Program-made: the position numbers and the translations under genes
Assembly (NCBI RefSeq): GCF_024758705.1
Contig: NZ_CP096971.1
Span: 1,922,001 to 1,986,000 of the forward strand
DNA from: Sphingomonas sp. SUN019
GTDB taxonomy: Bacteria > Pseudomonadota > Alphaproteobacteria > Sphingomonadales > Sphingomonadaceae
DNA length: 64,000 bases
Reading direction: 5' to 3'
Shown here: positions 53,693-62,432 of the stretch, in pieces
Layout of the letters: each line of letters begins with the position of its first letter
Numbering within the stretch: the stretch's first letter is position 1
The notes under the pieces: generated by a model
Told to the model about the DNA's origin: nothing
The model's input: the letters and a program-made list of their open reading frames with translations, nothing else
Database searches by the model: none

Positions 53693-55261
53693 ATGACCAA
53701 CATCCCCATCCGCCGCGCGCTCCTGTCGGTGTCCGACAAGACCGGCATCGTCGATCTCGCGCGCAGCCTGGCCGCGAACGGGGTCGACCTAGTCTCGACC
53801 GGCGGCACGGCGAAGGCGATTCGCGATGCGGGCCTGCCGGTGCGCGATATTTCGGAACTGACCGGCTTCCCCGAGATGATGGACGGGCGCGTGAAGACGT
53901 TGCATCCGAAGGTCCACGGCGGGCTGCTGGCAGTGCGCGACGATCCCGCGCACGCGGCGTCGATGAGCGAGCATGACATCGCCGCGATCGATCTGGTGGT
54001 GGTGAACCTCTATCCGTTCGCCGCGACCGTCGCGAAGGGTGCGAGGCGTGACGAGGTGGTCGAGAATATCGACATCGGCGGCCCGAGCATGGTGCGATCG
54101 GCGGCGAAGAACCACGCGTACGTCGCGATCGTCACCGATCCGACGGATTATGCGCTGCTGGCGAAGGGCGAGACGACGCTCGATGAGCGCAAGAAGCTGG
54201 CGGCCAAGGCGTTCGCGGCGACCGCGGCTTATGATTCGATGATCGCGCAGTGGTTCGCGTTCGCCGACCAGGGCGAGATGTTCCCCGCCACGCTGCCGCT
54301 AACCTTGCAGCGTTCGGGCGAACCGCTGCGTTATGGCGAGAACCCGCATCAGCACGCAGCCTTCTATGCGTCGACCGGCCCGTCGGCACGCGGCGTCGGG
54401 CAGGCGCGGCAGGTGCAGGGCAAGGCGCTGTCGTATAACAATTACAACGACGCCGATGCGGCGCTGGAGCTGGTGAGCGAGTTCCGCGACGCCGAGCCGA
54501 CGTGTGTGATCGTCAAGCATGCCAATCCGTGCGGGGTCGCGAGCCGATCGTCGCTGGCGGCGGCGTATGAGGCGGCGTTTGCGTGCGACACGGTGTCGGC
54601 GTTCGGCGGGATCATCGCGCTGAACCGGCCATTGGATGGTGCGACCGCGCGGGCGATCGCGGGGATTTTCACTGAAGTCGTCGTCGCGCCCGATGCCGAC
54701 GAGGAAGCGATCACGCTGTTCGCGGCGAAGAAGAATCTTCGGCTGCTGCTGACCGGCGACCTGCCCGATCCGGCGCGCGGCGGGCTGTCGGCGAAGTCGA
54801 TCGCTGGCGGGTGGCTGGTACAGTCGCGCGATGCCGGGCGGTTGGGGGATTTGCAGGTGGTGACGAAGCGCCAGCCGACCGCGCAGGAGCTGGCCGATTG
54901 CCGCTTTGCGTGGACCGTCGCCAAGCACGTGAAATCGAATGCGATCGTCTATGCGAAGGACGGCGCGACCGCGGGGATCGGCGCGGGGCAGATGAACCGG
55001 CTGGAATCGGCGCGCATCGCGGCGTGGAAGGCGAAGGATGCCGCGGACAAGGCTGGCTGGGGCGAGCCACGGACGATCGGCTCGGCGGTGGCATCGGACG
55101 CGTTCTTCCCGTTCGCCGACGGTCTGCTGGCGGCGGTCGAGGCAGGCGCGACCGCGGTGATCCAGCCGGGCGGGTCAATCCGCGACGACGAGGTCATCGC
55201 AGCGGCGGACGATGCCGGGCTGGCGATGGTGTTCACCGGAATGCGGCACTTCCGGCATTGA
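53693..55261 (+). CDS. purH: Bifunctional AICAR transformylase/IMP cyclohydrolase
   Basis: Last two steps of purine synthesis (522 aa). The N-terminal cyclohydrolase has '[16 protein letters not shown]' and '[19 protein letters not shown]'. The C-terminal transformylase has '[12 protein letters not shown]', the catalytic '[11 protein letters not shown]' and '[16 protein letters not shown]'. ATG at 53693 is the best start. The 101-nt gap before it shows no purine riboswitch that I can recognise. Confidence 0.97.
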   Translation: MTNIPIRRALLSVSDKTGIVDLARSLAANGVDLVSTGGTAKAIRDAGLPVRDISELTGFPEMMDGRVKTLHPKVHGGLLAVRDDPAHAASMSEHDIAAIDLVVVNLYPFAATVAKGARRDEVVENIDIGGPSMVRSAAKNHAYVAIVTDPTDYALLAKGETTLDERKKLAAKAFAATAAYDSMIAQWFAFADQGEMFPATLPLTLQRSGEPLRYGENPHQHAAFYASTGPSARGVGQARQVQGKALSYNNYNDADAALELVSEFRDAEPTCVIVKHANPCGVASRSSLAAAYEAAFACDTVSAFGGIIALNRPLDGATARAIAGIFTEVVVAPDADEEAITLFAAKKNLRLLLTGDLPDPARGGLSAKSIAGGWLVQSRDAGRLGDLQVVTKRQPTAQELADCRFAWTVAKHVKSNAIVYAKDGATAGIGAGQMNRLESARIAAWKAKDAADKAGWGEPRTIGSAVASDAFFPFADGLLAAVEAGATAVIQPGGSIRDDEVIAAADDAGLAMVFTGMRHFRH

Positions 55262-55270
55262 GTCTTTGAA

Positions 55271-55299
55271 GCCCTCTCGGGCGTAAGACGGTGCCAGCC
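55271..55299. repeat. 29-bp dispersed repeat, solo copy
   Basis: GCCCTCTCGGGCGTAAGACG-GTGCCAGCC just after purH. The same unit with one change (A to T) begins the large inverted repeat at 62310-62404. Here the second arm is absent. Confidence 0.7.
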
Positions 55300-55310
55300 G
55301 ATCGAACAAA

Positions 55311-56843
55311 TTATCGCGTCATCCCGCCCTGGTTGGGCAGCGTCGGTTGCTCGGCCGGTTTGCGCCTGAACAATGTGCGGTCGTCCGGGCCGAACGCCCA
55401 TTTCCACAGCACGAACAGATAGACCCCGGCGATCGCGGGGACGCCGAACAGCAGTTCGGCCCATTCGAGGCTCGGCGGAAGCCAGGTGAATAACGCGCCG
55501 ACGACGATCGCCGCGCACGCCGCCCAGACGAGCGGCCAGCGCAGTGGTGATACCGGCGCGCGCAGAATGTGTTGCAGCAACCGCGCCTTGATGACCGAGG
55601 TCAGCGCCAGGCTGACCATCAGCGCCACCGCCGGTCCCGCCGCCTGCCAGTTCGGCGGCCAGCCGACCCCGCGCATGGCGAAGATCAGCGCGAAGCTCAG
55701 CACGACCTGAAACCCCAGCATCGCGGCGGAGATCATCAGATTGCGGTGGCGCGCGGTATAGACGAGCGCGGATTCGCACACCGCGCCGGTCGAGGCGAGC
55801 ACCTCGGCCACCAGCAGAAACGCGAGGGCGGCGGTGCCCGCGACGAACTGCGGGCCGACGACGCCCATCACCGCCTCACCCGGGATCGATCCCATCAGCG
55901 CGAGGCCGCCTTGCGCGGCGATGATCCAGAACGCGACCTGCCGCACCTGCGCGGCGATTGCGGCGCGGTCGTCGATCGCCAGGCTTTTGGTGATGACCGG
56001 GCCGAGGATCGGGTCGAAGCTGGTCTTCAGTTTCTGCGGCAGCGATGCGACCTGTTGCGCCATGTAATAGATGCCGACGATGCGCGGTTCGAACAATACG
56101 CCCAAGATGAAGCGATCGACATTGCGCGTGCCCCATTCGAGCGCGTCGGCCCCGGCGAGCGGCGCGTTGGCGCGGGCGAGCGCCATCAGCTCACGCAGCC
56201 GCGGCTTCCAACCGCGCGGCAGGCCGTAGCTGCGCACGAACGGCACGATCGACGCGATCAGCGCCGCCGTCATCGACGCGACGTAGCTCAGCACCAGCCC
56301 GTCGCGCGTCGTGAAGTACGAGAACACCCACGCCGCGATCGAGATCGTCCACGGCTCGACGACCGCGCGCGCGGTCACCGCCGCCTTCACGTTCAGGCGG
56401 TAAGCAAGCGCGGCCAGGCTGACGTCGGACCATGCGACCGCGACGACGATCAGCGGCAAATAGCGATCGAGCCCGGTGATCGCGGTCTTCGGGTACATGA
56501 TCTGCGGGAACGCCCACAAAACCGCGCTGGCGATCAGCGACAGCACGAACGCCACCGCCATCGCGTCCCACACAACGTGCGCGTGCGGACGATCGGTCTT
56601 CGATAGCGCCTGCGCGAGACCGCGCTTCAGCCCGAGCGTGGCGAGCAAGGCAGCCAGTTCCACCACCACCACTGCGATCGCGAAACGTCCAACCAGATCG
56701 GGACCGTACAGCCGCCCCGCGATGAACAGGAACGGGATGCGCGCCAGCAGGCGGAGCGCGAAGCCCGCGATGTTGGTGCGGCCGCCCTTGGCAAGGGTCG
56801 CCAGATCCTGCCCGGAATCTTTCGGGGCGGCGTCGGCGCTCAC
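55311..56843 (-). CDS. Polysaccharide flippase-like membrane protein (MOP superfamily)
   Basis: Membrane protein (510 aa) with 12-14 helices, of the Wzx/oligosaccharide flippase type, probably moving a lipid-linked glycan across the inner membrane. Typical features are the N-terminal 'GGRTNIAGFALRLLARIPFL', 'YGPDLVGRFAIAVVVVELA' and 'RNVDRFILGVLFEPRIVGIY'. The start is GTG at 56843, overlapping the antiporter stop by 4 nt. No glycosyltransferase is adjacent, so its glycan is unknown. Confidence 0.86.
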   Translation of the reverse strand: MSADAAPKDSGQDLATLAKGGRTNIAGFALRLLARIPFLFIAGRLYGPDLVGRFAIAVVVVELAALLATLGLKRGLAQALSKTDRPHAHVVWDAMAVAFVLSLIASAVLWAFPQIMYPKTAITGLDRYLPLIVVAVAWSDVSLAALAYRLNVKAAVTARAVVEPWTISIAAWVFSYFTTRDGLVLSYVASMTAALIASIVPFVRSYGLPRGWKPRLRELMALARANAPLAGADALEWGTRNVDRFILGVLFEPRIVGIYYMAQQVASLPQKLKTSFDPILGPVITKSLAIDDRAAIAAQVRQVAFWIIAAQGGLALMGSIPGEAVMGVVGPQFVAGTAALAFLLVAEVLASTGAVCESALVYTARHRNLMISAAMLGFQVVLSFALIFAMRGVGWPPNWQAAGPAVALMVSLALTSVIKARLLQHILRAPVSPLRWPLVWAACAAIVVGALFTWLPPSLEWAELLFGVPAIAGVYLFVLWKWAFGPDDRTLFRRKPAEQPTLPNQGGMTR

Positions 56844-58084
56844 GCCTGTTCCCGGCGGCGATCGACCCAGCGCATCACCGGCGTCACGGTCACGCCGTGG
56901 AGCAGGATCGAAATCAGGATCACCAGCCCCAGCGCGCCCCACAACCGCTCGGGACCGTCGAACGTCCCGTGATTGAGCGCATAGGCCAGATAGAAGACCG
57001 ATCCCAACCCCCGAATGCCGAAGAACGCGATGATCGCGCGTTCGGACGCCGGCCGGCCGCTGCCGATCAGCGCGATCCACGCTGTCACCGGACGGATGAC
57101 GAAGATCGCAACGAGCGCGAACAGCAGTTCGGGCCAGCCCATCAGGCGGAACAATTCGCTGGCGGTGAGCATCGCGCCGAATACCACCAGCAGCACCATC
57201 ATCAGCAATCGCTCCACTTCGTCCGCGAAGCCGTGCAGCTTGTCGTTGAAGTCATGGCCGCGCGCCGCCCGCCTGAGCATCAGCCCCGCGACGAACACCG
57301 CCAGGAAGCCGTAGCCGTGGAGCAATTCGGTGGCGGCGTAGATCGACAGCGTCGCGCCCAGCGCCACAAAGCCGTCCCCGGTGCGCGACAGCCGCGTGTC
57401 GCCGGGCAGCCGGTAGATGATCTTGCCCATAGCCCAGCCGCTGGCCACGCCGACCGCCCCGCCGACCAGCAATCGCACCGCGACCGCATCCATCGCCCAG
57501 TCGCGCCACGCCGCCGCGGTCAGGCCGGTCGTCGCGGCGGCGATGGCGAGGTGGACGAACGGAAAGGCGAGCGCATCGTTCAGCCCCGCCTCCGACGTCA
57601 ATGCAAACCGCACCTCGTCGTCGCGGTGCGAATCGGGTTCCTCGATCTGCACGTCGGCGGCGAGCACCGGGTCGGTCGGCGCGAGCACCGCCGCCAGCAG
57701 CAACGCGGTGGCGAGGCCAAGACCGAGGATCGCCTGCCCGGCCAGCAGGAACGCGCCGATTCCCAGCGGCATCGCGATCGCCAGCAGGCGCGGCGTCAGC
57801 TTCCACCCGCCGAAATCGAACCGGTGATCGATCTTCAGTCCCGCCCCCATCAGCGAGACGATGACGATCAGTTCGGTCATTTTCTCGACCAGCACCGGCG
57901 TTTCGAGCGGGTGCGGGACATAGGCGGCGAGCGGGACCAACGTGCCCAGCCCAGCCCCGATCCCGACGCAGATGATCGGCAGCGACAGCGGCAACTTCTT
58001 CAGCACCAGCGGCAGCCACGCGACAAGCAGCACCAGCAACCCCGCGCCGAGCAGCGCAGGGAGATAAAGCGATGCGAAATCCAT
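56840..58084 (-). CDS. CPA1-family cation:proton antiporter
   Basis: Sodium/proton antiporter of the CPA1/NhaP type (414 aa, about 12 helices). The ion site is suggested by 'AAVLAPTDPVLAADVQ' and the paired Asn-Asp in 'SEAGLNDALAFPFVHLAI'. 'FFGIRGLGSVFYLAYALNHG' is the conserved Arg-containing helix near the end. It lies 10 nt from the polA stop on the same strand and overlaps the flippase start, so the three may be one transcript. Confidence 0.9.
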   Translation of the reverse strand: MDFASLYLPALLGAGLLVLLVAWLPLVLKKLPLSLPIICVGIGAGLGTLVPLAAYVPHPLETPVLVEKMTELIVIVSLMGAGLKIDHRFDFGGWKLTPRLLAIAMPLGIGAFLLAGQAILGLGLATALLLAAVLAPTDPVLAADVQIEEPDSHRDDEVRFALTSEAGLNDALAFPFVHLAIAAATTGLTAAAWRDWAMDAVAVRLLVGGAVGVASGWAMGKIIYRLPGDTRLSRTGDGFVALGATLSIYAATELLHGYGFLAVFVAGLMLRRAARGHDFNDKLHGFADEVERLLMMVLLVVFGAMLTASELFRLMGWPELLFALVAIFVIRPVTAWIALIGSGRPASERAIIAFFGIRGLGSVFYLAYALNHGTFDGPERLWGALGLVILISILLHGVTVTPVMRWVDRRREQA

Positions 58085-58094
58085 CAGCGCCGGA

Positions 58095-60860
58095 TCAATG
58101 CGCCGCCCCCCAGCTGGGGCCGGAGCCGATTTCTATGCCGAGCGGCACGTCCAGCTGTACCGCGGGTTCGGCGGCGGTGGCCATGACGCGTTCGATGACG
58201 GGGCTGGCCGCCGCCACGTCGCCTTCAGGCAATTCAAAGACCAGTTCGTCGTGGACCTGCAGCAGCATCCGGACGTGACCCAGCCCGGCGTCCGCCAGCG
58301 CCGGCCCCATGCGGACCATCGCGCGTTTGATGATGTCCGCGCTGGTGCCCTGGATCGGGGCGTTGATCGCGGCGCGTTCGGCGCCCTGGCGTTCGTGCTG
58401 CACCTTCGATTTGATCCGCGGGAAGTGGGTCTTTCGCCCGAACAGCGTGGTCGTGTAGCCGATGTCGCGGACGCTCTGCGTCGTGGTGGCGATGTAATTC
58501 CTGATGCCGGGGAAACGTTCGAAATAGCGGTCGATCATCGCCTGCGCTTCGTCCGCGGTCACGTCGAGCCGTCCCGCCAGGCCCCATCGGCTGATGCCGT
58601 AGAGGATCGCGAAGTTGATCGTCTTCGCGCGGCCGCGGGTGTCGCGATTGACCTCGCCGAACAATTCCTGCGCGGTCAGCGAATGGATGTCGTCGCCGTT
58701 CGCGAATGCGGCCTTCAGCGCAGGCACGTCGGCCATGTGCGCGGCGAGGCGGAGTTCGATCTGCGAGTAATCCGCGGCGAGAATCACATTGCCCGGTTCG
58801 GCGACGAACGCGTCCCTGATCTGGCGTCCGATTTCGGTGCGGATCGGGATATTCTGCAGATTCGGGTCGGTCGACGACAGCCGCCCGGTCTGCGCGCCGG
58901 TCAGGCTGTAGCTGGTGTGGACGCGGCCGGTTTCGGGGTGAATCTGTTCCTGCAGCGTGTCGGTGTAAGTGTTCTTCAGCTTGGCCAGTTGCCGCCAGTC
59001 CAGCACACGCGCGGCGATGACCTTGCCCGGTGAATCCTTGTCCGCGGCGATGCGTTCGAGTTCATTGACGTCGGTCGAATAGACCCCCGATTTGCCCTTT
59101 CGCCCGCCCTTGATGCCCATCCGTTCGAACAAAACGTCGCCCAATTGCTTGGGGCTGCCGATCGTGAACGGGCCGCCCGCCAAACCGTGGATTTCGGTTT
59201 CCAGACCGGCCATCTGCCCGGCGAACTCAGCCGACAGCTTCGACAGCACGTCGCGATCGACCTTGATCCCGTGGCGCTCCATCTGCGCGATGACGGGGAC
59301 GAGCGGGCGGTCGACCATCTCGTACACGCGGGTCGACCCCTCGGCCGGGAGCCGCGGCTTGAAGCGCCGCCACAGCCGCAGCGTCACATCGGCGTCCTCG
59401 GCCGCGTAGCGCGTCGCGGTCTTCAGATCGACTTCGTGGAAGCCGAGCTGCTTCTTCCCCGTGCCGACCACGTCCTTGTACGCGATGCAACTGTGCGACA
59501 GATGCGTCGCGGCGAGTTCGTCCATGCCGTGGCCGTGCAGCCCCGCGTCGAGATCAAAGCTCATCACGATCGTGTCGTCATACGGCGCGACATCGACGCC
59601 GAGCCTGCTCAGTACGATCATGTCGTACTTCAGATTGTGCCCGATCTTCAGCACGCCCGGGTCTTCGAACAGCGGCTTCAGCTTCGCGAGCACGATGTCG
59701 CGTGGCAGCTGTTCAGGCTTTTCGGCGAACATGTCGGTCCCGCCATGCGCGACCGGCACGTAGCAGGCGAGGTTCGGGTGCAGCGCCATCGACACGCCGA
59801 CCAGATCGGCGAGCATCGGATCCTTTGCGGTCGTCTCGGTATCGATCGCGACCCAGCCCTGATGCCGTGCGATCTGCACCCAGCGATCCAGCGCATCCTC
59901 GGTCACGACCGTTTCATAGCCGTCGTGATTGCAGGGTTCGTCGTCCGGGATCGCGATCGTCGCGGCGGGCGCAGGCTGCGGCGCGTCGGCGACCCCCGCC
60001 CCGGTGCCGAGCTTGTTCAGCAGCGATTTGAAGCCGTGATGTTCGAGGAACGCGCGCAAGGGCGCATCGGGAATGCCCTTCAGCACGAGATCGTCAAGCG
60101 GTTCGGGCAGGCCGCGGTCGCAGGCCAGCGTCACCAGCACCTTCGACAGCCGCGCATTGTCGGCCTGTTCGATCAGATTGTCGCGCAGCTTGCCGGGCTT
60201 CATCGACGGCGCCGCGGCCAGCACGCCCTCCAGATCGCCATGTTCGATGATGAGTTTCGACGCGGTCTTCGGGCCGACGCCGGTGACGCCGGGGACGTTG
60301 TCGACGCTGTCGCCCATCAGCGCGAGCACGTCGCCGAGGCGATCCGGCCCAACGCCGAACTTCTCGACGACATAGTCCGCGCCGAGACGGCGGTTGTTCA
60401 TCGTGTCGTACATGTCGAGGCCCGGCTCGATCAACTGCATCAGATCCTTGTCGGACGACACGATCGTCACCGACCAGCCCTGTTCCAATGCGGCCTTCGA
60501 ATAGCAGGCGATGATGTCGTCCGCCTCCAGCCCCTCCTCCTCGATGCACGGCAGGCTGAACGCGCGCGTCGCGTCGCGGATCATCGGGAATTGCGGGATC
60601 AGGTCCTCGGGGGGCGGCGGGCGGTGCGCCTTGTATTGGTCGTACAAATCGTTGCGGAAGGTCTTCGACGATTTGTCGAGGATCACCGCCATGTGGGTCG
60701 GGCCGTCAGCCGCGTTCACCTCGTCAACCAGGCGCCACAGCATCGTCGTATAGCCATAAACCGCGCCGACCGGCTCGCCGTGGACGTTGGTGAGCGGCGG
60801 GAGGCGGTGATAGGCGCGGAAGATGTAGCCCGAACCGTCGACGAGGTAGAGATGCGGCAT
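58095..60860 (-). CDS. polA: DNA polymerase I
   Basis: Full three-domain polymerase I (921 aa). The 5' nuclease domain (1 to about 290) has 'SSDKDLMQLI', 'GDSVDNVPGVTGVGPKTA' and an N-terminal 'LYLVDGSGYIFRAYH'. The 3'-5' proofreading domain is intact: 'VAIDTETTAKD', 'IGHNLKYDMIVL' and 'YAAEDADVTLRL'. Polymerase motifs A, B and C are 'ADYSQIELRLAAHMA', 'RAKTINFAILYGIS' and 'LLQVHDELVFE'. ATG at 60860 begins 'MPHLYLVDG'. Confidence 0.97.
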   Translation of the reverse strand: MPHLYLVDGSGYIFRAYHRLPPLTNVHGEPVGAVYGYTTMLWRLVDEVNAADGPTHMAVILDKSSKTFRNDLYDQYKAHRPPPPEDLIPQFPMIRDATRAFSLPCIEEEGLEADDIIACYSKAALEQGWSVTIVSSDKDLMQLIEPGLDMYDTMNNRRLGADYVVEKFGVGPDRLGDVLALMGDSVDNVPGVTGVGPKTASKLIIEHGDLEGVLAAAPSMKPGKLRDNLIEQADNARLSKVLVTLACDRGLPEPLDDLVLKGIPDAPLRAFLEHHGFKSLLNKLGTGAGVADAPQPAPAATIAIPDDEPCNHDGYETVVTEDALDRWVQIARHQGWVAIDTETTAKDPMLADLVGVSMALHPNLACYVPVAHGGTDMFAEKPEQLPRDIVLAKLKPLFEDPGVLKIGHNLKYDMIVLSRLGVDVAPYDDTIVMSFDLDAGLHGHGMDELAATHLSHSCIAYKDVVGTGKKQLGFHEVDLKTATRYAAEDADVTLRLWRRFKPRLPAEGSTRVYEMVDRPLVPVIAQMERHGIKVDRDVLSKLSAEFAGQMAGLETEIHGLAGGPFTIGSPKQLGDVLFERMGIKGGRKGKSGVYSTDVNELERIAADKDSPGKVIAARVLDWRQLAKLKNTYTDTLQEQIHPETGRVHTSYSLTGAQTGRLSSTDPNLQNIPIRTEIGRQIRDAFVAEPGNVILAADYSQIELRLAAHMADVPALKAAFANGDDIHSLTAQELFGEVNRDTRGRAKTINFAILYGISRWGLAGRLDVTADEAQAMIDRYFERFPGIRNYIATTTQSVRDIGYTTTLFGRKTHFPRIKSKVQHERQGAERAAINAPIQGTSADIIKRAMVRMGPALADAGLGHVRMLLQVHDELVFELPEGDVAAASPVIERVMATAAEPAVQLDVPLGIEIGSGPSWGAAH

Positions 60861-60908
60861 GGGTGTGGGGATAGCCCAGTCACCGCCGGTACGAAAGCGC
60901 CCCCTTTG

Positions 60909-61026
60909 ATCCTCCCCTGCAAGGGGAGGTGGCTCGCGCAGCGAGACGGAGGGGTGTCGACCTCCCCGTAGCATGACACCCCTCCGTCAGGCCTTCGGCC
61001 TGCCACCTCCCCTTGCAGGGGAGGAT
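60909..61026. repeat. Large inverted repeat (REPIN-like)
   Basis: Outer arms of 25 nt (60909-60933 and 61002-61026) match perfectly, and inner arms of 13 nt (ACGGAGGGGTGTC at 60946-60958, inverted at 60975-60987) flank a short centre. Each half also contains its own CTCCCCT-AGGGGAG hairpin. It lies between the beta-lactamase-like gene end and polA start, and could act as terminator for the former. Confidence 0.85.
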
Positions 61027-61035
61027 TGTCGAGGT

Positions 61036-62187
61036 TCAGCTCCCCGGTTCGCCGTCCTCGCTGGCCGCGACGGTTTGCGCGGGGCGGTAGCCGGTCAGGG
61101 CCGAGGCGGCGGACTGGATCAGTTGCTGGCGTTCGCGCATCGGGCGAACGGTGTCGCCGATCATCACCGCGATGGCGTAGCGCCGCCCGTCGGGCGCGGT
61201 GACCAGGCCGACGTCGTTGAACCCGGCGTTGCGGCGGCCGAGTTCCTGGCCGGTGCCGGTCTTGTGCGCGACCTCCCACCCGGGCGCGATCCCGGCGCGC
61301 AGGCGGGCGCGGCCGGTGCGGGAGGCGGCCATCGTATCGAGGAGCAGCCGGGTCGAGGTTTCGGACAGCAATTCGCCGCGCGAGAGGCGGGCGAGCGCGT
61401 CGGCGATAGCGAGCGGCGCGGCGCCGTCGACCGGGTCGGCGACATAGCGTTCGAACGCGCGTTGCCGGACCGCTGGGTCCAGCTTCGAGCGTTCGATCGC
61501 AAAGGTGTTCCCGACGCTCATCGATTGGCGCCACGTCAGCCCCGCAGTGCCGCTTTGCAGCAGGCGTTCGCCGGGGCCGAAGCGGATGTCGCCCAATTGC
61601 TTGCGATCGATGAAGTCGTTCACCGCACGCGGCCCGCCGACCAGCCGCAGCAGGCGATCGTTCGCGGTATTGTCGCTCTGCGTCAGCGCGCGGTTCATCA
61701 GATTGCCGACGGTGGTGTTGAACACGCCGCCCTTCACCAGATAGGCGACCGGCTGATGGAACAGGGTGAGGTCCGACGGGGTGATCGTGATCGGATCGTC
61801 GAGGCGTATCCGACCGGCGTCGCGCTGATCGAGCAGGGTCAGCGCGACCCACAATTTGCTGACGCTCTGCTGCGGCATGAGCTGACGCCCGCCAGCTTCC
61901 ACGGTCCAGCCTTCGTCGACCGCGCGGATCGCTACGCCCGCCTTGCCTCCAAAGCTGCGGACCAGGGCGTCGACCTGCTCCTGCAACATCCGCGGCGCGG
62001 CGGCGGCGACGCGCGGGAGGGGTGCGGGAACGGGGATGTTGATGACGTAAGACGGTGCGCCGGAGGGCGGCGGCGGTGCTGGCTGCACATATTGCCCGGC
62101 CGGCGCGCTGGCGCTGGGGATCGCCTGAATTCCGCACGCGGCGAGAAGCGCAGCGACGCCCGCAAAACTCAACAAGCGCGCTTTCAT
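61036..62187 (-). CDS. Class A beta-lactamase-like serine hydrolase, lipoprotein
   Basis: Lipoprotein (383 aa) with signal 'MKARLLSFAGVAALLAAC' (lipobox cysteine C18), a Pro-rich linker and a serine beta-lactamase/transpeptidase-like domain. The three classic motifs are present: S108-V-S-K111, S171-D-N in 'TQSDNTANDRLL', and KTG in 'VAHKTGTGQELG'. I cannot find the class A general base (ExxLN on the omega loop); that region reads 'FGPGERLLQSGTAGLTWRQ'. A penicillin-binding or peptidoglycan role is therefore as likely as beta-lactam hydrolysis. It lies between two large inverted repeats. Confidence 0.85.
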   Translation of the reverse strand: MKARLLSFAGVAALLAACGIQAIPSASAPAGQYVQPAPPPPSGAPSYVINIPVPAPLPRVAAAAPRMLQEQVDALVRSFGGKAGVAIRAVDEGWTVEAGGRQLMPQQSVSKLWVALTLLDQRDAGRIRLDDPITITPSDLTLFHQPVAYLVKGGVFNTTVGNLMNRALTQSDNTANDRLLRLVGGPRAVNDFIDRKQLGDIRFGPGERLLQSGTAGLTWRQSMSVGNTFAIERSKLDPAVRQRAFERYVADPVDGAAPLAIADALARLSRGELLSETSTRLLLDTMAASRTGRARLRAGIAPGWEVAHKTGTGQELGRRNAGFNDVGLVTAPDGRRYAIAVMIGDTVRPMRERQQLIQSAASALTGYRPAQTVAASEDGEPGS

Positions 62188-62309
62188 GCTGTTTTCATGC
62201 CCCACCCTGACGTGGAGACTGGTGTGGACTCGGATTCCTTCATGCGAAACCAACATTTACCGCAGGTGCGATGAACCGCGCCTGACATGCGGTAGGTGAA
62301 TCGTTTGAC

Positions 62310-62404
62310 GCCCTCTCGGGCGTAAGTCGGTGCCAGCCCGCTCCCCCTCCCGGCCACCCATCAAGATACCGTGTGGGTGGTCGGGAGGGGGAGCGGGCTG
62401 GCAC
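62310..62404. repeat. Large inverted repeat with 31-nt arms
   Basis: Arms at 62330-62360 and 62374-62404 match at 30 of 31 positions around a 13-nt loop. The unit at 62310-62338 recurs at 55271-55299. Placed directly after the nadB stop, it could form a strong terminator for nadB. The rest of 62188-62432 shows nothing else. Confidence 0.85.
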
Positions 62405-62432
62405 TGACTATCGGCGTGAGCCGATCAGACAT

